A DNA stretch of 64,000 nt from an uncultured Clostridia bacterium (GTDB lineage: Bacteria > Bacillota > Clostridia > Christensenellales > Borkfalkiaceae): NCBI GenBank assembly GCA_947630115.1, contig CANRGG010000003.1:21234-85233 (forward strand). The letters are read 5' to 3'. This document shows, piece after piece, positions 1 to 9,567 of the stretch (its first letter is position 1; every line of letters begins with the position of its first letter). Position numbers and translations under genes: made by a program. The notes beneath the pieces were generated by a model that saw only the letters and a list, made by a program, of their open reading frames with translations, did not search any database and had not been told where the DNA came from.

Positions 1-623
1 TCGATCCGCTGATAGGTTTCGCCCATCAAAGAGCCGCCCTCGCCCGCAAAATAGTAAAGTTCCACATACTCAATTTCTTTTTCGGGCATATAGGAGGGAT
101 TTTCTGGATCTACCGCACCCCCCGTATTTCCCGCGAACGCGAGCCGCGCGGATGTCAAAGCAGACACCGTCGTCATGGAAATGCCGAGAATACAAACCGC
201 CAAAAGTGCAGAGAGCATGGCTTTGGGGAGCCGGAAACGGAACATCTCGGGGTTGACATTGTTTAGTTTTTTTGTTGCGTCTTCCCGCTGCAAACGGGCG
301 ACTTCGGAGTCGTCGCTCTCCCATTCGAGCATGGTGATCATTCGCTCTTCCAATCCGAGACGGTCGACCATGGAGGCAACCTTTTCCGCCGACGGATTGA
401 ATTTCACAAAGTAAAGCACAAAGCCCGAGCCGATCCCCGCGACTATGCCCGGAATGATCGAGCCGAGCAAAACGACAAGCGCCCCCACATGGCAGAAAAA
501 CAGAATAAAAGCCAAGACAAAGTCGACGCAAAATCCGATAAAGACCCCGCTGAGCGCCGCCTTGATCATAGCAATCCTCTTTGCCTTTTTTTGATATTCT
601 TTGAGAAGTTCCAGCGTTGTCAT
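1..623 (-). CDS. Membrane protein with InlB/Listeria-Bacteroides-type repeat, left copy (3' end outside window)
   Basis: I translated this frame by hand because the ORF track only shows a shadow (70..531). ATG at 623 follows a GAGGGGGA ribosome site. The product starts MTTLELLKEYQKKAKR, has two close hydrophobic helices (about residues 22-65), a cytoplasmic stretch, then a third helix (LSALLAVCILGISMTTVSA). It then enters an extracellular region (EIEYVELYYFAGEGG) like the Flg_new/InlB B-repeat family. The frame is open to the window edge. It is a clear paralogue of the gene at 20330..21518, which is frameshifted where this copy stays open. It lies 21 bp downstream of the BspA-like lipoprotein gene and is probably co-transcribed with it. 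Function unknown; a surface-exposed membrane anchor is inferred. Confidence 0.75.
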   Translation of the reverse strand, partial: MTTLELLKEYQKKAKRIAMIKAALSGVFIGFCVDFVLAFILFFCHVGALVVLLGSIIPGIVAGIGSGFVLYFVKFNPSAEKVASMVDRLGLEERMITMLEWESDDSEVARLQREDATKKLNNVNPEMFRFRLPKAMLSALLAVCILGISMTTVSALTSARLAFAGNTGGAVDPENPSYMPEKEIEYVELYYFAGEGGSLMGETYQRI

Positions 624-644
624 AATGTCCCCCTCTTAAAAGTT

Positions 645-2192
645 TCAGTCCGTATAGTCATATATGATTTGACCCGGATTCTTCGTCCAAGACGAGTTTT
701 TGACGATTTTTTTCCAATCGGCCTCCGAGCCCCGATAGTAAAATTGCGCCGAATTTGAAATCTCGGTAAAGGCATCCATCTCCAGCAGCGCGATCCCCCT
801 GCCAAAGACGATCTTATTTAAGTTCATGCAGTAGTAGAAAGCCTCCGTCCGAAGGACCTTCATGCTGTCGGGAAGAATGATTTCCTTCAGATTATAGCAG
901 TAGCCAAAGACAAAGCTGTCGATCTCATCTGCTCCTTCCAGGAACTTGACGCTTCGAAGCGCCGAGCACCTCATAAAGGCGCCTTCGCCTATTCTGCCCG
1001 CCGAAGAAGGGATCGTCACTTCCTCGATCGAAGGACAGCCATAAAAACTATACTTCTTTACCCCGCACCCTTCCGGAATTTCTAAATTTGTAACGAGCTT
1101 ATCATTCAGATATAGGCTGCCTCCGCAGTTGAGCGGGTTGGAATTACTGTAGACGAAGGAAATGTCGCACCAGGCCTTGAGGTCGGAGATATTCACCTTC
1201 GCGAGCCTGCCGCAATTACAAAACGCCTGCCCGCCGACGTTCTTGACACCCGACCCGAAATCCAATTCCTTTAAGAGTTTGCATTCGTAGAATGCGAGCG
1301 ACGCAATGGTATGCACACTGTTCGGAATGACAAATTTATCAAACGCGCACCCATAGAACGCCCCGTAACGGATCTCGCGCACGCCCTCGGGAAGGGTGAT
1401 TTGGGTCAGATAACCGCAGCTATAGAAAGCTCTCTTGTTGATGAGCCATACGGACGAGGGAACGGTCACACTCCAAAGCGCGGAGCAGTTCTTAAACGCC
1501 TCCTCCCCGATGAAGAGCATTCCCTCAGGCAGCGTGATTTTCTCCAAAAAATCGCAGTTTTGAAAGCCCCCGTTATCCACCATGAGCACGGGTTTCCCTT
1601 CATACGTTGCGGGTATCGTTATCTGTCTTGTGTTATGATTTCCGCCGTCTATGGCAACGGCATAGCCCGCGAGCACATCGTCTTTGATAAGTTCGGTATA
1701 TTTCAGCCCGTCTTGGACGGAACATTTCCCCCAAGTATATTCATTTTCGGGCTGATAGAAGGAATCGTAATAGGCGTCGCCGAGCGGGTCGTCGAGAGGC
1801 TCGTCGTCGGGATCGACAGGCTCGCCCTCCTCGGGCGGCTTGGGACGCTCGGCGCTGCTCGGATCGTCGTCGGGAAGCTCGGGATCCTCTTTCGGATCGT
1901 CCGTGCCCGGCTCGTCGGTTCCGGGGTCTTTGTCCCCTGCTTCGGGTTTTTCGGATGGGCTCACATAGTTGGGATCTTGATAGCCGCAGAGCGTGCATAC
2001 TCCGTCAACCATGTTGTGGATGTCCACAAAGCCTTTTTCGATGTCCCCGCAAGTTGCAAGCCGCCAATGGTAGTGTTCATCATAGAACCAGCCGTCGGCA
2101 TAGGAATGTTTGTGCTCTTCGCAAGCGGAAAAGCAGCATAGAGACACCGCTGTCATAGAGATCGCGAGCCATTTCCGGATTTTTTGCTTCAT
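645..2192 (-). CDS. BspA-like leucine-rich-repeat lipoprotein, left copy
   Basis: 515 aa. The N-terminus MKQKIRKWLAIS... ends in a lipobox-like FSAC, so it is probably a lipoprotein anchored outside the membrane. A short His/Cys-containing segment (EEHKHSYADGW, then CTLCGY) is followed by an acidic Pro/Asp/Glu linker (about 80-145). Then come LRR_5/BspA repeats of about 23 residues with the pattern IGEEAFKNCSAL-x-VTVPSS to the end. BspA-type proteins bind host or matrix ligands in other species; the ligand here is unknown. The first ~40 residues and the whole upstream region are nearly identical to the gene at 21522..23024, while the repeats have diverged. It is followed by the membrane protein at 1..623. 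Start fixed by a GGGGGGAAG ribosome site. Confidence 0.85.
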   Translation of the reverse strand: MKQKIRKWLAISMTAVSLCCFSACEEHKHSYADGWFYDEHYHWRLATCGDIEKGFVDIHNMVDGVCTLCGYQDPNYVSPSEKPEAGDKDPGTDEPGTDDPKEDPELPDDDPSSAERPKPPEEGEPVDPDDEPLDDPLGDAYYDSFYQPENEYTWGKCSVQDGLKYTELIKDDVLAGYAVAIDGGNHNTRQITIPATYEGKPVLMVDNGGFQNCDFLEKITLPEGMLFIGEEAFKNCSALWSVTVPSSVWLINKRAFYSCGYLTQITLPEGVREIRYGAFYGCAFDKFVIPNSVHTIASLAFYECKLLKELDFGSGVKNVGGQAFCNCGRLAKVNISDLKAWCDISFVYSNSNPLNCGGSLYLNDKLVTNLEIPEGCGVKKYSFYGCPSIEEVTIPSSAGRIGEGAFMRCSALRSVKFLEGADEIDSFVFGYCYNLKEIILPDSMKVLRTEAFYYCMNLNKIVFGRGIALLEMDAFTEISNSAQFYYRGSEADWKKIVKNSSWTKNPGQIIYDYTD

Positions 2193-2383
2193 ATTCGCTT
2201 CCCCCCTTTTGAAAAATTTCGCGGCATATCTTGTTCATGAGAACTTCGTTTTCCGATCTGCGAAAAAGTTCCTCTCTTGTTTAAGTCTGCGTGCTGTGTC
2301 TTGATTTTGTATCTATTTTAGCACATTTCCGTTTCATCGTCAATAACTGCATGAAAAATAATACATTTAACATATTGAAACTG
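2081..2383. repeat. Long direct repeat, left copy (partner 22913..23217)
   Basis: About 303 bp covering the 5' coding end, ribosome site, leader and promoter of the BspA-like gene. By eye it is roughly 90% identical to 22913..23217, in the same orientation, 20.8 kb away. Similarity stops sharply after ATATTGAAACTG. Recombination between the copies would delete the whole intervening island. Confidence 0.85.
2315..2343 (-). promoter_or_regulatory. Sigma-A-type promoter of left BspA-like gene
   Basis: On the minus strand TTGACG (2338-2343), a 17-bp spacer and TAAAAT (2315-2320) precede a ~120-nt leader to the ATG at 2192. The same promoter with one spacer change is present before the second BspA-like gene (23149..23177). 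Confidence 0.65.
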
Positions 2384-2630
2384 TCATCTACATTCATTCT
2401 TCTTTGTAAGTCCTTGCAAGATTTTTCGGCACATCCTTTTCGGGTCTGTCTTCGGGCGGCTTGTGCTGACCTGCAAATTCCTTTAAGCGTTGGATTCGAA
2501 ACGGAAGGTTCGGTGAACGAGATGAGGAAGGAAGCAATCGTGCAGCTTGTACTAAGAAGCACGGAGGTGATTTCATGTTCAACGCCCAAAAGTGCGTTAA
2601 AATCGATCCAATCGAAGGAAGATACTAGTT
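2384..2630. other. Gene-poor remnant stretch
   Basis: No convincing gene. A minus-strand open stretch of 62 codons contains an apparently protein-like tail (RLKEFAGQHKPPEDRPEKDV) without a plausible start or ribosome site. It may be the broken end of a lost gene lying between the direct repeat and the HipA-like remnant. Confidence 0.4.
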
Positions 2631-3023
2631 TCAGCTGCTCTTCATGACGTTTTTCTTGAACGGCTTACATTCGATCTCCGTTTCCATGTCGATCATGCGC
2701 TCGGTTTTATCGAACCCGAGCGCCGAGCCGCTGTCGTAGATCGGCGCTGCGCCGAGCCACCCCATCGAGTAGGCGTTTCGCACAAGCCCAAAGTTATTCA
2801 AGTGACGATCCTCGTTGGCAATGATATAGTCGAGAACGATCATGCGGTCGATCGCAGGAACGATATCCACGCCGAGCTTCCCGCAGCAATTCACATAGTG
2901 ACGATAGAGGGAAGTCGAACTTGCGCGCTTCATGGTTTTCATAATGAGAGCTTGTCTATTCTCTGAATGACGCCTGTATCTTCATCAAGCGCAATGAGTG
3001 CCACTTTTTGAACCACCGACACT
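2631..3023 (-). pseudogene. HipA-like kinase remnant with internal deletion
   Basis: Two pieces of a HipA-like protein are visible in different frames. An N-terminal piece (KVALIALDEDTGVIQRIDKL, about 3000-2941) is followed at once by a C-terminal piece of 103 codons (2942..2631). The latter carries the kinase catalytic loop DYIIANEDRHLNNFG and the metal-binding YDSGSALG. Small Clostridial HipA-like proteins are around 300 residues, so roughly 180 central residues including the ATP-binding lobe appear deleted. Non-functional as it stands. It lies immediately downstream of another wrecked gene. Confidence 0.65.
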
Positions 3024-5725
3024 TATTCCTCGTACTGATCGCGCCTTGCGTTCCTTTATTTCCCTTAAATAATCATCGGCAATCTGATCGAGTGTTTCTG
3101 CAAATCTCGAATAACCCTTGGCGCGAACGACATCGGAAATGTCCCGATACCGCTTTTGCGAATTCCTTCTCCTCTTTCCCCTCCGGATCGACGATGTGGG
3201 CGCCTCTTTGATTGTATATTCCCACGGAATACCCCGAGCGAACGCTTTTATTCTCCCTTTGATCCAGAAATTCCAGCACAGAGCGGGGCAGAAGGTGCTC
3301 CTTGTCGATCGGAAGATAAGAGAGCCCGTTTCCAATCGTCTGCTTTGTCACATCCTCGCGGTCGTTATCGATCGACCATTGGATTGCCTCCTGTGTCCAT
3401 GATAGAAATTTATCTTCATGAAAAACGCCGTTCTCGTCCATCCCGGGCACGACATCAAACTTAAAAATGATGTCGAACAACCTGCAAGAGAGTCCTTCGT
3501 CCATTTCCTCTTTTTCGACCCTAAACTCATGATGTTTTCTAAACGCCATCTGAATGAACTGACAGAAAAATGCAGGAGAACTCGCAAGGCGGAGTTTCAA
3601 TGCTCTGGGCTTTATCTTGGAATCATCTCGGAAAAGCGGCAGATAGTACCATTCGATAACCGATAGGCGGTTGAGATCGAAGGAATCGCTCCTTTGCAAG
3701 AATTCAATCAGTTTCAATGCGGCATGTGGATCCAACACATCCGCGTCGGCAGCTGTAGCGGCCTGCTCTAAGCTAAAATAGAGCAGGTCAATGTCTATTT
3801 GGCAGAAGTTTGGGAGAATTCCCCAGGAGATTTACAATTCCCGTGTATCTTCCTGCCGTGCAAAGTGACCCAAGTAGGGTTTTAAGGTCAATATCGCATC
3901 CGTCCCTATATCCATATGGCAACTTTACTTTTTTCCAGAAATCATCTTTTCGCTCGGGGATCAGCGCTTCCATGACACTCTTCAGCGTATCGCAATAGGC
4001 AAAGTTCGTCAAAATCTCAAGGATGAGATCGTCGTTGAGCTCCTCCCGAATGCCCATTTGCAGCAGAGCTGAATATCCATGCTGATCGAGAAAGCTTTGC
4101 AAGGCAACAAAAGCGAGCGTTCTATCTCTTTTGACGTCCCGATAGTACAGAAGAAGCTCCCGAATCGTGTCCATTGACGCTGCGACAGCGCAATAGAGCG
4201 GTTCTTTTTCTTTCTTCGCATTTGTTTTCGATCAGGCGGTACTTCAGCTCCGTCAATGCCAGCCAAGGATGATATTTTTCCTCATCCGACCACGTCTTTC
4301 CCAATTCCTTAAGTTTCGTCAAAAGCCCGCCCTGCTGTATTTCAAAGGAAAAGAGATATTTGACGAGTTCGGTTAGGCTCATCGGGTCGTCCCCTGACAG
4401 GCGCATCGCTTGTTCAAAGAGAAAGAAACTCATCTGCTTGAACTGACTTTTCTTTACGGAGACTCTTTCCGGAATGGAGAGCCGTGAAAATCTCGGCCTG
4501 TAAATCGGCTTTGCGATATCCGTCTCCCCGGGCAAAAACTTTTTTATGAACTTCCCGGCACTTTCAGGGTATTCTCTGCATAGCGAGATAATGGCAGTTT
4601 TCTGTAAATCGACGGAGGCAAGCGTCTGTGGATACCATGGCAACAGTTCGAGGTAGATGTCCCCGCCAATTTCCGCAAGATACGGCAACGCGTCTCCGAG
4701 ACAAAGTAACCCGTCCTTGCCGAATGCTTTGAAGACGGCTTGAATGAGCTGAATTTTGTTTATCTCAAGTGTGTTCTCCGTACAGAATTGAGGCGGGTCA
4801 CTGCAAACAATGCATGCTCCCGCAAGGATCCCGTTGCAGATTGTTCTTGAGAACGTCTCGGGTGCATTCGAATAGATGTTTTCAAAGGCCTGCCCTCGTC
4901 GGCAATTTTCTTTTCTCCATAAGAAAATACAATAGATCGGATGCATGAAAAAAGCTTTACAATGTCATCATCCGTATAATATTTTTCAGACATCTTGTAC
5001 AGCATTTTTTGATCGGAAATCTTCCAGATATGATCTTTTTTGCTCATATATGGAAAACAGATTAATAACTGCGCCTTTTTCTGAAATTCGGCAAATTTAA
5101 GCCCAAAAAACTCCTCGATGAGCTTTCTATCTTCACAGTTCGAATCATCCCAACCGCCAAGCAATGTAAGCTTTGCCGTAAAATCGTCGAGCTTGCCGGA
5201 AAAATTACCGACGCCGAGTTCCCTTCTGAGATCCGTCGTCCCTCTTTGTTCCTCTTTTCTAAAAAGCTCTAAAAGCTCCGAGTCAAAATTTTGCATTGTG
5301 ATTTCGGAGGCAGCCTGGTTGCAATCCTGCGCAAAGCCAACGAGCTTCTCCCATACAAATTATACATCGTAATTAGCCTTGCAAAGGAGTATGGTCTTCA
5401 ACACTTTCTCCGAAACAGTCAAGCTATGCTTCATCTGGCAAAACAGTCTCGCGTGGTTATCTTTTCGCTCGACCAGCAGATCGTCCGTATTGATCCCATA
5501 TCTTTTTGTTGGGAAGCAGACCTTTTCGATTGGTTGACCCAGAACGGGAGCAGGTGTTCCGATCAATAAAAAGAGCAAAAAGACAGCGCCGATCCGCGTC
5601 TCAAAGATAGTTCCCCCGCCTCCCGTGCTGAATGAGTTTGAAATTCCTATGTCCAATTCCGATATCCGATCTTCTTCCATCCTATGAACTCCCACCATAA
5701 ATCGTTGGTCGCGACTGATCCACAA
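2985..5725 (-). pseudogene. Decayed large nuclease/defence-like protein gene (nonsense plus several frameshifts)
   Basis: Consecutive fragments in changing frames form one long former gene. The N-terminal part (5725..5360) has GGGGTIFETRIGAVF, TDDLLVE and CQMK, which resemble the E, D and Q/E-x-K positions of a PD-(D/E)XK or DUF4297-type nuclease domain. An in-frame TAA at 5362-5360 interrupts it; the frame resumes to 5296..4760, shifts near 4940 (4946..4122), near 4165 (4174..3788), near 3800 (3738..3073) and near 3130 (to 2985). The C-terminal pieces (VIEWYYLPLF, LRLASSPAFFCQFIQMAF, YNQRGAH) recall, from memory only, the C-termini of very large NTPase-type proteins of defence islands. Product inferred; pseudogene status is directly visible. 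Confidence 0.6.
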
Positions 5726-5785
5726 TAATGATTATACTCATTGGGATGGGTGAAATCAAGACTTTTTTTGAATTCTTGGTATCTT

Positions 5786-6514
5786 TCATAACAAATTTAG
5801 CTCGGCGAAATAATTTTCGGGGAATTTTGCAAGATATTCGCAATGTCCGTATCCCTCATGCACCCAAAAACGCACTTTCGGGTAACTTTTTTCGATCTTC
5901 TTCCGCTGCTTATAATCAGCGTCTTTGCTCCCGAACGCAAGCAAAACTTTCTTCTGCAAGTCCTCATCATAGGACGGGAACTCAAAAGAACAGCAGGCGG
6001 CAACGACGTTTTTGATACTCTTTTTGCTCATGCCCGCAAGCGATCTTGCCATACTTTTTCCGAAAATTCCATAAGTTTCTTGCATCTTTCGGACGGCTCG
6101 TTCGGGATATTTGCGCACTCTCTTCTGCTTTTTCAAAAATACCGATGCAACGATTTTTTTGAGGATAGGTGCATTTTTGAAAAACGGCGCACCCTCAAAT
6201 ACGATATGTTCGATTTCGATTGACTTTTCGGAGAACAGTTCAAGTCCCACGCGCGCACCGAGCGATGCCCCGAACAAAAGCTCGATTTGAAAGATATTTT
6301 GCTCTTTCAAATACGCAAGGAGCGCCTTTGCCTCCTTTTCCGCCGAAATAAAGTCGCCCTTATCTTCTCCATGCCCCGAAAGATCGGGCGAGATGACGCG
6401 GTACTTTTGAAGTGTATTTCCGATGAAAGATGTCATTGTCTTTCCGTCCGCAAGCATCGGATGCAGGAGCAGAAGAATTTTCCCCTGCGGATCCCCGTAT
6501 TCTTTTATGACCAT
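5786..6514 (-). CDS. Alpha/beta-hydrolase fold protein
   Basis: 242 aa with a strong AAGGAGG ribosome site before the ATG at 6514. Motifs: LLLLHPMLADG (oxyanion strand), SPDLSGHGED, nucleophile elbow GASLGA (Ser about residue 84), a late Asp in FGSKDAD and His in EGYGHCEY, giving a complete Ser-Asp-His triad. It is the last gene of the ECF/ABC transporter operon, separated from the ECF ATPase by the inverted-repeat element 6531..6810. In an iron-uptake context it could be an esterase acting on an imported metallophore, but that is inference; many other substrates are possible. Confidence 0.8.
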   Translation of the reverse strand: MVIKEYGDPQGKILLLLHPMLADGKTMTSFIGNTLQKYRVISPDLSGHGEDKGDFISAEKEAKALLAYLKEQNIFQIELLFGASLGARVGLELFSEKSIEIEHIVFEGAPFFKNAPILKKIVASVFLKKQKRVRKYPERAVRKMQETYGIFGKSMARSLAGMSKKSIKNVVAACCSFEFPSYDEDLQKKVLLAFGSKDADYKQRKKIEKSYPKVRFWVHEGYGHCEYLAKFPENYFAELNLL

Positions 6515-6530
6515 TTTTTATATCCTCCTT

Positions 6531-6810
6531 TTAAGGTGAAGAAAGTTGAGCACGCGCCGGTTTTATGCGGCGGATTTCCGTCTGTTCGGTGTCGACTCCC
6601 TTGGCAATACGTCTTATTCCCTGCGGTCGTCTCCTTGCCCAGCCAAAAATCCGCCTGCCTAAAACTGCTTTGCACTCCCGCGAGGTCATTTTCGTGGGGA
6701 TTGTGCCGAGGAGGAGGAAGGTTTGCTGGACGCAAATCGACGACGACGCAGGCACAAGGTACCGAAAAGGGCCCGCGGGAGCGGCGTGGGTTCAACTCTC
6801 TTCACCTTAA
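6531..6810. mobile_element. 280-bp MITE-like element with TTAA-ended inverted repeats
   Basis: The ends are inverted copies of TTAAGGTGAAGARAGTTGA (left 6531-, right to 6810), continuing imperfectly to about 30 bp (then roughly CACGC). The right TTAA supplies the TAA stop codon of the ECF ATPase gene; the left end lies just before the ribosome site of the hydrolase gene. The interior has no convincing gene (ORF 6505..6795 has no ribosome site or recognizable family). It looks like a non-autonomous element or structured RNA inserted in the operon. Confidence 0.65.
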
Positions 6811-8219
6811 GTTCTTTCAAAAAAATATGTATGCGCGAGTTCTTTGCCGCTCTCGGCTTTGACAATGCCGTTTTCAATCCAAACCGCTTTGTAGCATAGA
6901 GCTTCGGCGCAACGCATATCGTGCGTTACCGTGATCATAACATTATGGGTGCGGTCGTGAAGTTCATTCAGGATCTCCACGAGCGATTTAAGTCCCGAAT
7001 AGTCCTGCCCCACCGTCGGCTCGTCTAAAAGTAGCACGTCGGGCATTGCAGCCGCGACCGCCGCGATCGACACTCTCCGCTTTTGTCCCTCGGAAAGCGA
7101 CTGCGGATGGCGGTTTTTTATTTTTTCAAGCCCGAACAGCTTTATCATTTCCCTTGCATATTCTTCGCTCTTTGCACCGAACAAGATCTCCTTTTCCACC
7201 GTCGGCATAAACAGCATATAGTTTGGGTTTTGATAGACGACCCCCACCCTTTGAAACCATTTTCTGCTCGCTCGTTTGCCGAGTTTGGGATCGAGAAATT
7301 GATTGACAGTTCCGCCCGAAGGTTTATTTAACCGAGCGATGATACGGAGAAGCGTCGTCTTGCCGCAACCGTTTTCGCCCAAAATAAGCAATCTCTCATC
7401 TTTATTTACGGAAAAGGAAATATTTTTCAGAATCTCTTTCACGTCTGCGGAATAGGCGATATTTTTCAGTTCAAACAGCGTTCCATCCTTGTCGTGTTTT
7501 TCGGCTTTATCGGCGATCACCACGGTTTGTGAGGTCAAATACGCTTGTTTATCCTCGACTTTGGTAACGACACCCGCCCGAATATTCCAAACGGAATCCA
7601 CATAAGAGAGAACCATATCGAGCCTGTGTTCGACGACAAGTACGGCATATCCTGCGCCTGCGAGTTTTCGGAGCGTGTTCATCAAAAAGTCTGCACCGTT
7701 AATATCAAGGTTGGCAAGCGGCTCGTCCAAAATGAGAATTTTTTGTCCCGTCGCAAGCGTGGAAGCGGTAATGAGGCGCTGCTTCTGCCCGCCCGAAAGC
7801 GTTCGGGTTTTCCATTCTCTATCTATCCCCAACATTGCGCAGACGATCCCGATTTGCCGCTCGATCTTTTCGGGCGCAAAGGCAAAGTTTTCACAGCCGA
7901 AAGCGATTTCGTCCTCGACGATCTTTTGAATGATCTGACTGTCGGCGTTCTGCAAGACCACGCCTACTTTACGGCAGATCTCGCTCATCTTTTTGCCCTT
8001 GATATTTTCGCCGTCAACGACCACCTCTCCCTCGACTTTCCCCGCGATAACATTGGGGATGATCCCTGCAATCAAAGAAAGGAGCGTGCTTTTCCCCTCG
8101 CCTGAAAGCCCGGAGAGAAGCGCCACTTCCCCATATTCCACGGAAAAGTTGACATGGGTCAAGATTTTCGTCGTTCCGTCATAGGAGAACGAAATATTTT
8201 TAAGTTCGATTGCCCTCAT
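6807..8219 (-). CDS. ECF transporter energizing module, double ATPase (A-A' fused)
   Basis: 470 aa using the internal ATG (MRAIELKNISFSYDG) that overlaps the stop of the ECF-T gene by 4 bp; the longer ORF start is rejected. Two complete ABC ATPase domains. The first has Walker A GLSGEGKST, signature LSGGQKQR and Walker B ILILDEP. The second has GENGCGKTT, signature LSEGQKRR and VLLLDEP. ECF importers normally use two separate or fused ATPases; this is the fused form (like CbiO/YkoD). It energizes the T and S subunits encoded just upstream. The stop codon lies in the terminal inverted repeat of the element 6531..6810. Confidence 0.9.
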   Translation of the reverse strand: MRAIELKNISFSYDGTTKILTHVNFSVEYGEVALLSGLSGEGKSTLLSLIAGIIPNVIAGKVEGEVVVDGENIKGKKMSEICRKVGVVLQNADSQIIQKIVEDEIAFGCENFAFAPEKIERQIGIVCAMLGIDREWKTRTLSGGQKQRLITASTLATGQKILILDEPLANLDINGADFLMNTLRKLAGAGYAVLVVEHRLDMVLSYVDSVWNIRAGVVTKVEDKQAYLTSQTVVIADKAEKHDKDGTLFELKNIAYSADVKEILKNISFSVNKDERLLILGENGCGKTTLLRIIARLNKPSGGTVNQFLDPKLGKRASRKWFQRVGVVYQNPNYMLFMPTVEKEILFGAKSEEYAREMIKLFGLEKIKNRHPQSLSEGQKRRVSIAAVAAAMPDVLLLDEPTVGQDYSGLKSLVEILNELHDRTHNVMITVTHDMRCAEALCYKAVWIENGIVKAESGKELAHTYFFERT

Positions 8220-8896
8220 AATACCACCGCCAAGACCACCATCATGGCGACAAGTCCGAAAATATATATAAGGTCGGAAACACAAATGACCTCTCTTTTA
8301 TACACCGTGTACTTCGCCTTTGAGAGCGTAAATCCCCTCGTTTCGACGGATAGAGACAGCGTATCGGAAATATCCACGAGCCGACTGACAAGCGGAATAA
8401 GGAACGCTCTGTAAAAGATTTTTGGATTTAATACGCTTCCCGCACCCCTCGTTTTCATCGCCTCCCGAACGCGCCGTATTTCGCCACTCAAAACGGGCGG
8501 GAAAGACATTGCGATCAGCATCCCGAGCGTCAGTCCCCGCGGCATCCGGAGCTGAGATAGATTTCTCGTCATTCTGACAGCCTCTACGCTCATCCCCGGG
8601 ACGACTGCCACAAACACGCTGCCCATACGGTTTGCCATAGATAGAGCCGCCGAGCCGTCCCGCCCGTAAGCAAAATATGCGATCAGAGCAAACATCCCGC
8701 CGAAAAGAATCATAGGCGGCAAGACGTGAAATACGGCTTTGAAACACCCGAAAAAGCATAGAAAAACGAGCGCAAACAGCAGAAAAACCGAACACAGGTA
8801 CGTTTTTGCCATGAGAAGCCCATACACTAAAATTCCTATACTCGATAAGAGCGCGATAATCGGATAGAGATTTTGTTTGAAGGAGAAGAACCTCAT
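8216..8896 (-). CDS. ECF transporter transmembrane T component (CbiQ/EcfT family)
   Basis: 226 aa from the ATG at 8896 that overlaps the S-component stop (ATGA). Several hydrophobic segments are followed by the cytoplasmic coupling region with the family-typical A-R-G like motifs (MKTRGAGS and VETRGFTLSK), which contact the ATPases. The longer ORF to 9139 is only out-of-frame overlap with the S gene. Translationally coupled between S and A genes. Confidence 0.85.
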   Translation of the reverse strand: MRFFSFKQNLYPIIALLSSIGILVYGLLMAKTYLCSVFLLFALVFLCFFGCFKAVFHVLPPMILFGGMFALIAYFAYGRDGSAALSMANRMGSVFVAVVPGMSVEAVRMTRNLSQLRMPRGLTLGMLIAMSFPPVLSGEIRRVREAMKTRGAGSVLNPKIFYRAFLIPLVSRLVDISDTLSLSVETRGFTLSKAKYTVYKREVICVSDLIYIFGLVAMMVVLAVVL

Positions 8897-9567
8897 TGCT
8901 TGAACTTCCCCGCTTTCCTCAGTTCCCTTGCAATTACCATGCCGATGATCGAGCCGATGAAGCTGACGGCGACGGCGGCGATCGAAATTCCGATGATAAG
9001 GCCGACGTTTCCGCTGCCGAGAAACATGGAGACAGCTGCCTTTTCGCTCCCCGTCACGGTATAGAACGCCCGATAGTAGAGGAACAAAAACGGAATTGTA
9101 AGCGGCATATAAAGAGTTCCCGCAAGAACACACGCCCAATCGTTTTTATAGCCTCGAAATATCAGGAGCGCAACCGCTTCGGCTATGACCGCACAGAGGA
9201 TAAGCATCGCCATAGGCGGAAACATGAACACGAGAAAAATCGAGATAAAGATCGACTGAAACAGAAGCGCCCCGGGCTTTTTTACTTTCATCATCCCGAT
9301 GACGGGGAACAGCGAAAACTGGATCCCAAGTCCAAGCTGAATGATCCCAAAGAGAGGCACATTGACAAGGAGCGGCATGATCGCGCCCGTCACAAGCGTG
9401 CAAGCCGTAATAATAGCAAGGAAAACGATGTCCTTGATCTTATACTTTTGAAAAAACTTGTGTTTTTCGACCCCATCCTCAACTTTTCCGCTTTCCGAGG
9501 GAATATTATCCCCCGCTTCCTGCGCATTTTCAAGCAGCTCGTCGATTTCCTTTTCTTCCGTTTCCAT
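8893..9567 (-). CDS. ECF transporter substrate-binding S component, MptD/Trep_Strep family
   Basis: 224 aa. An acidic cytoplasmic tail of ~45 residues is followed by about six hydrophobic helices (IVFLAIITACTLVTGAIMP ... GLIIGISIAAVAVSFIGSIIGMV). Length and layout match the Trep_Strep/MptD family of S components, whose substrates are mostly undefined. The ATG directly follows the TAA of the upstream ABC gene. Context (iron-type DtxR regulator, exporter-fold ABC pair, YgbA) suggests iron, heme or a metallophore; the substrate cannot be read from the sequence. Confidence 0.75.
   Translation of the reverse strand: METEEKEIDELLENAQEAGDNIPSESGKVEDGVEKHKFFQKYKIKDIVFLAIITACTLVTGAIMPLLVNVPLFGIIQLGLGIQFSLFPVIGMMKVKKPGALLFQSIFISIFLVFMFPPMAMLILCAVIAEAVALLIFRGYKNDWACVLAGTLYMPLTIPFLFLYYRAFYTVTGSEKAAVSMFLGSGNVGLIIGISIAAVAVSFIGSIIGMVIARELRKAGKFKQ

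Noticed and set aside
6505-6795. 96-aa minus-strand ORF inside the MITE-like element
   Set aside because: No ribosome site or recognizable domain; all frames of this GC-rich element are partly open.
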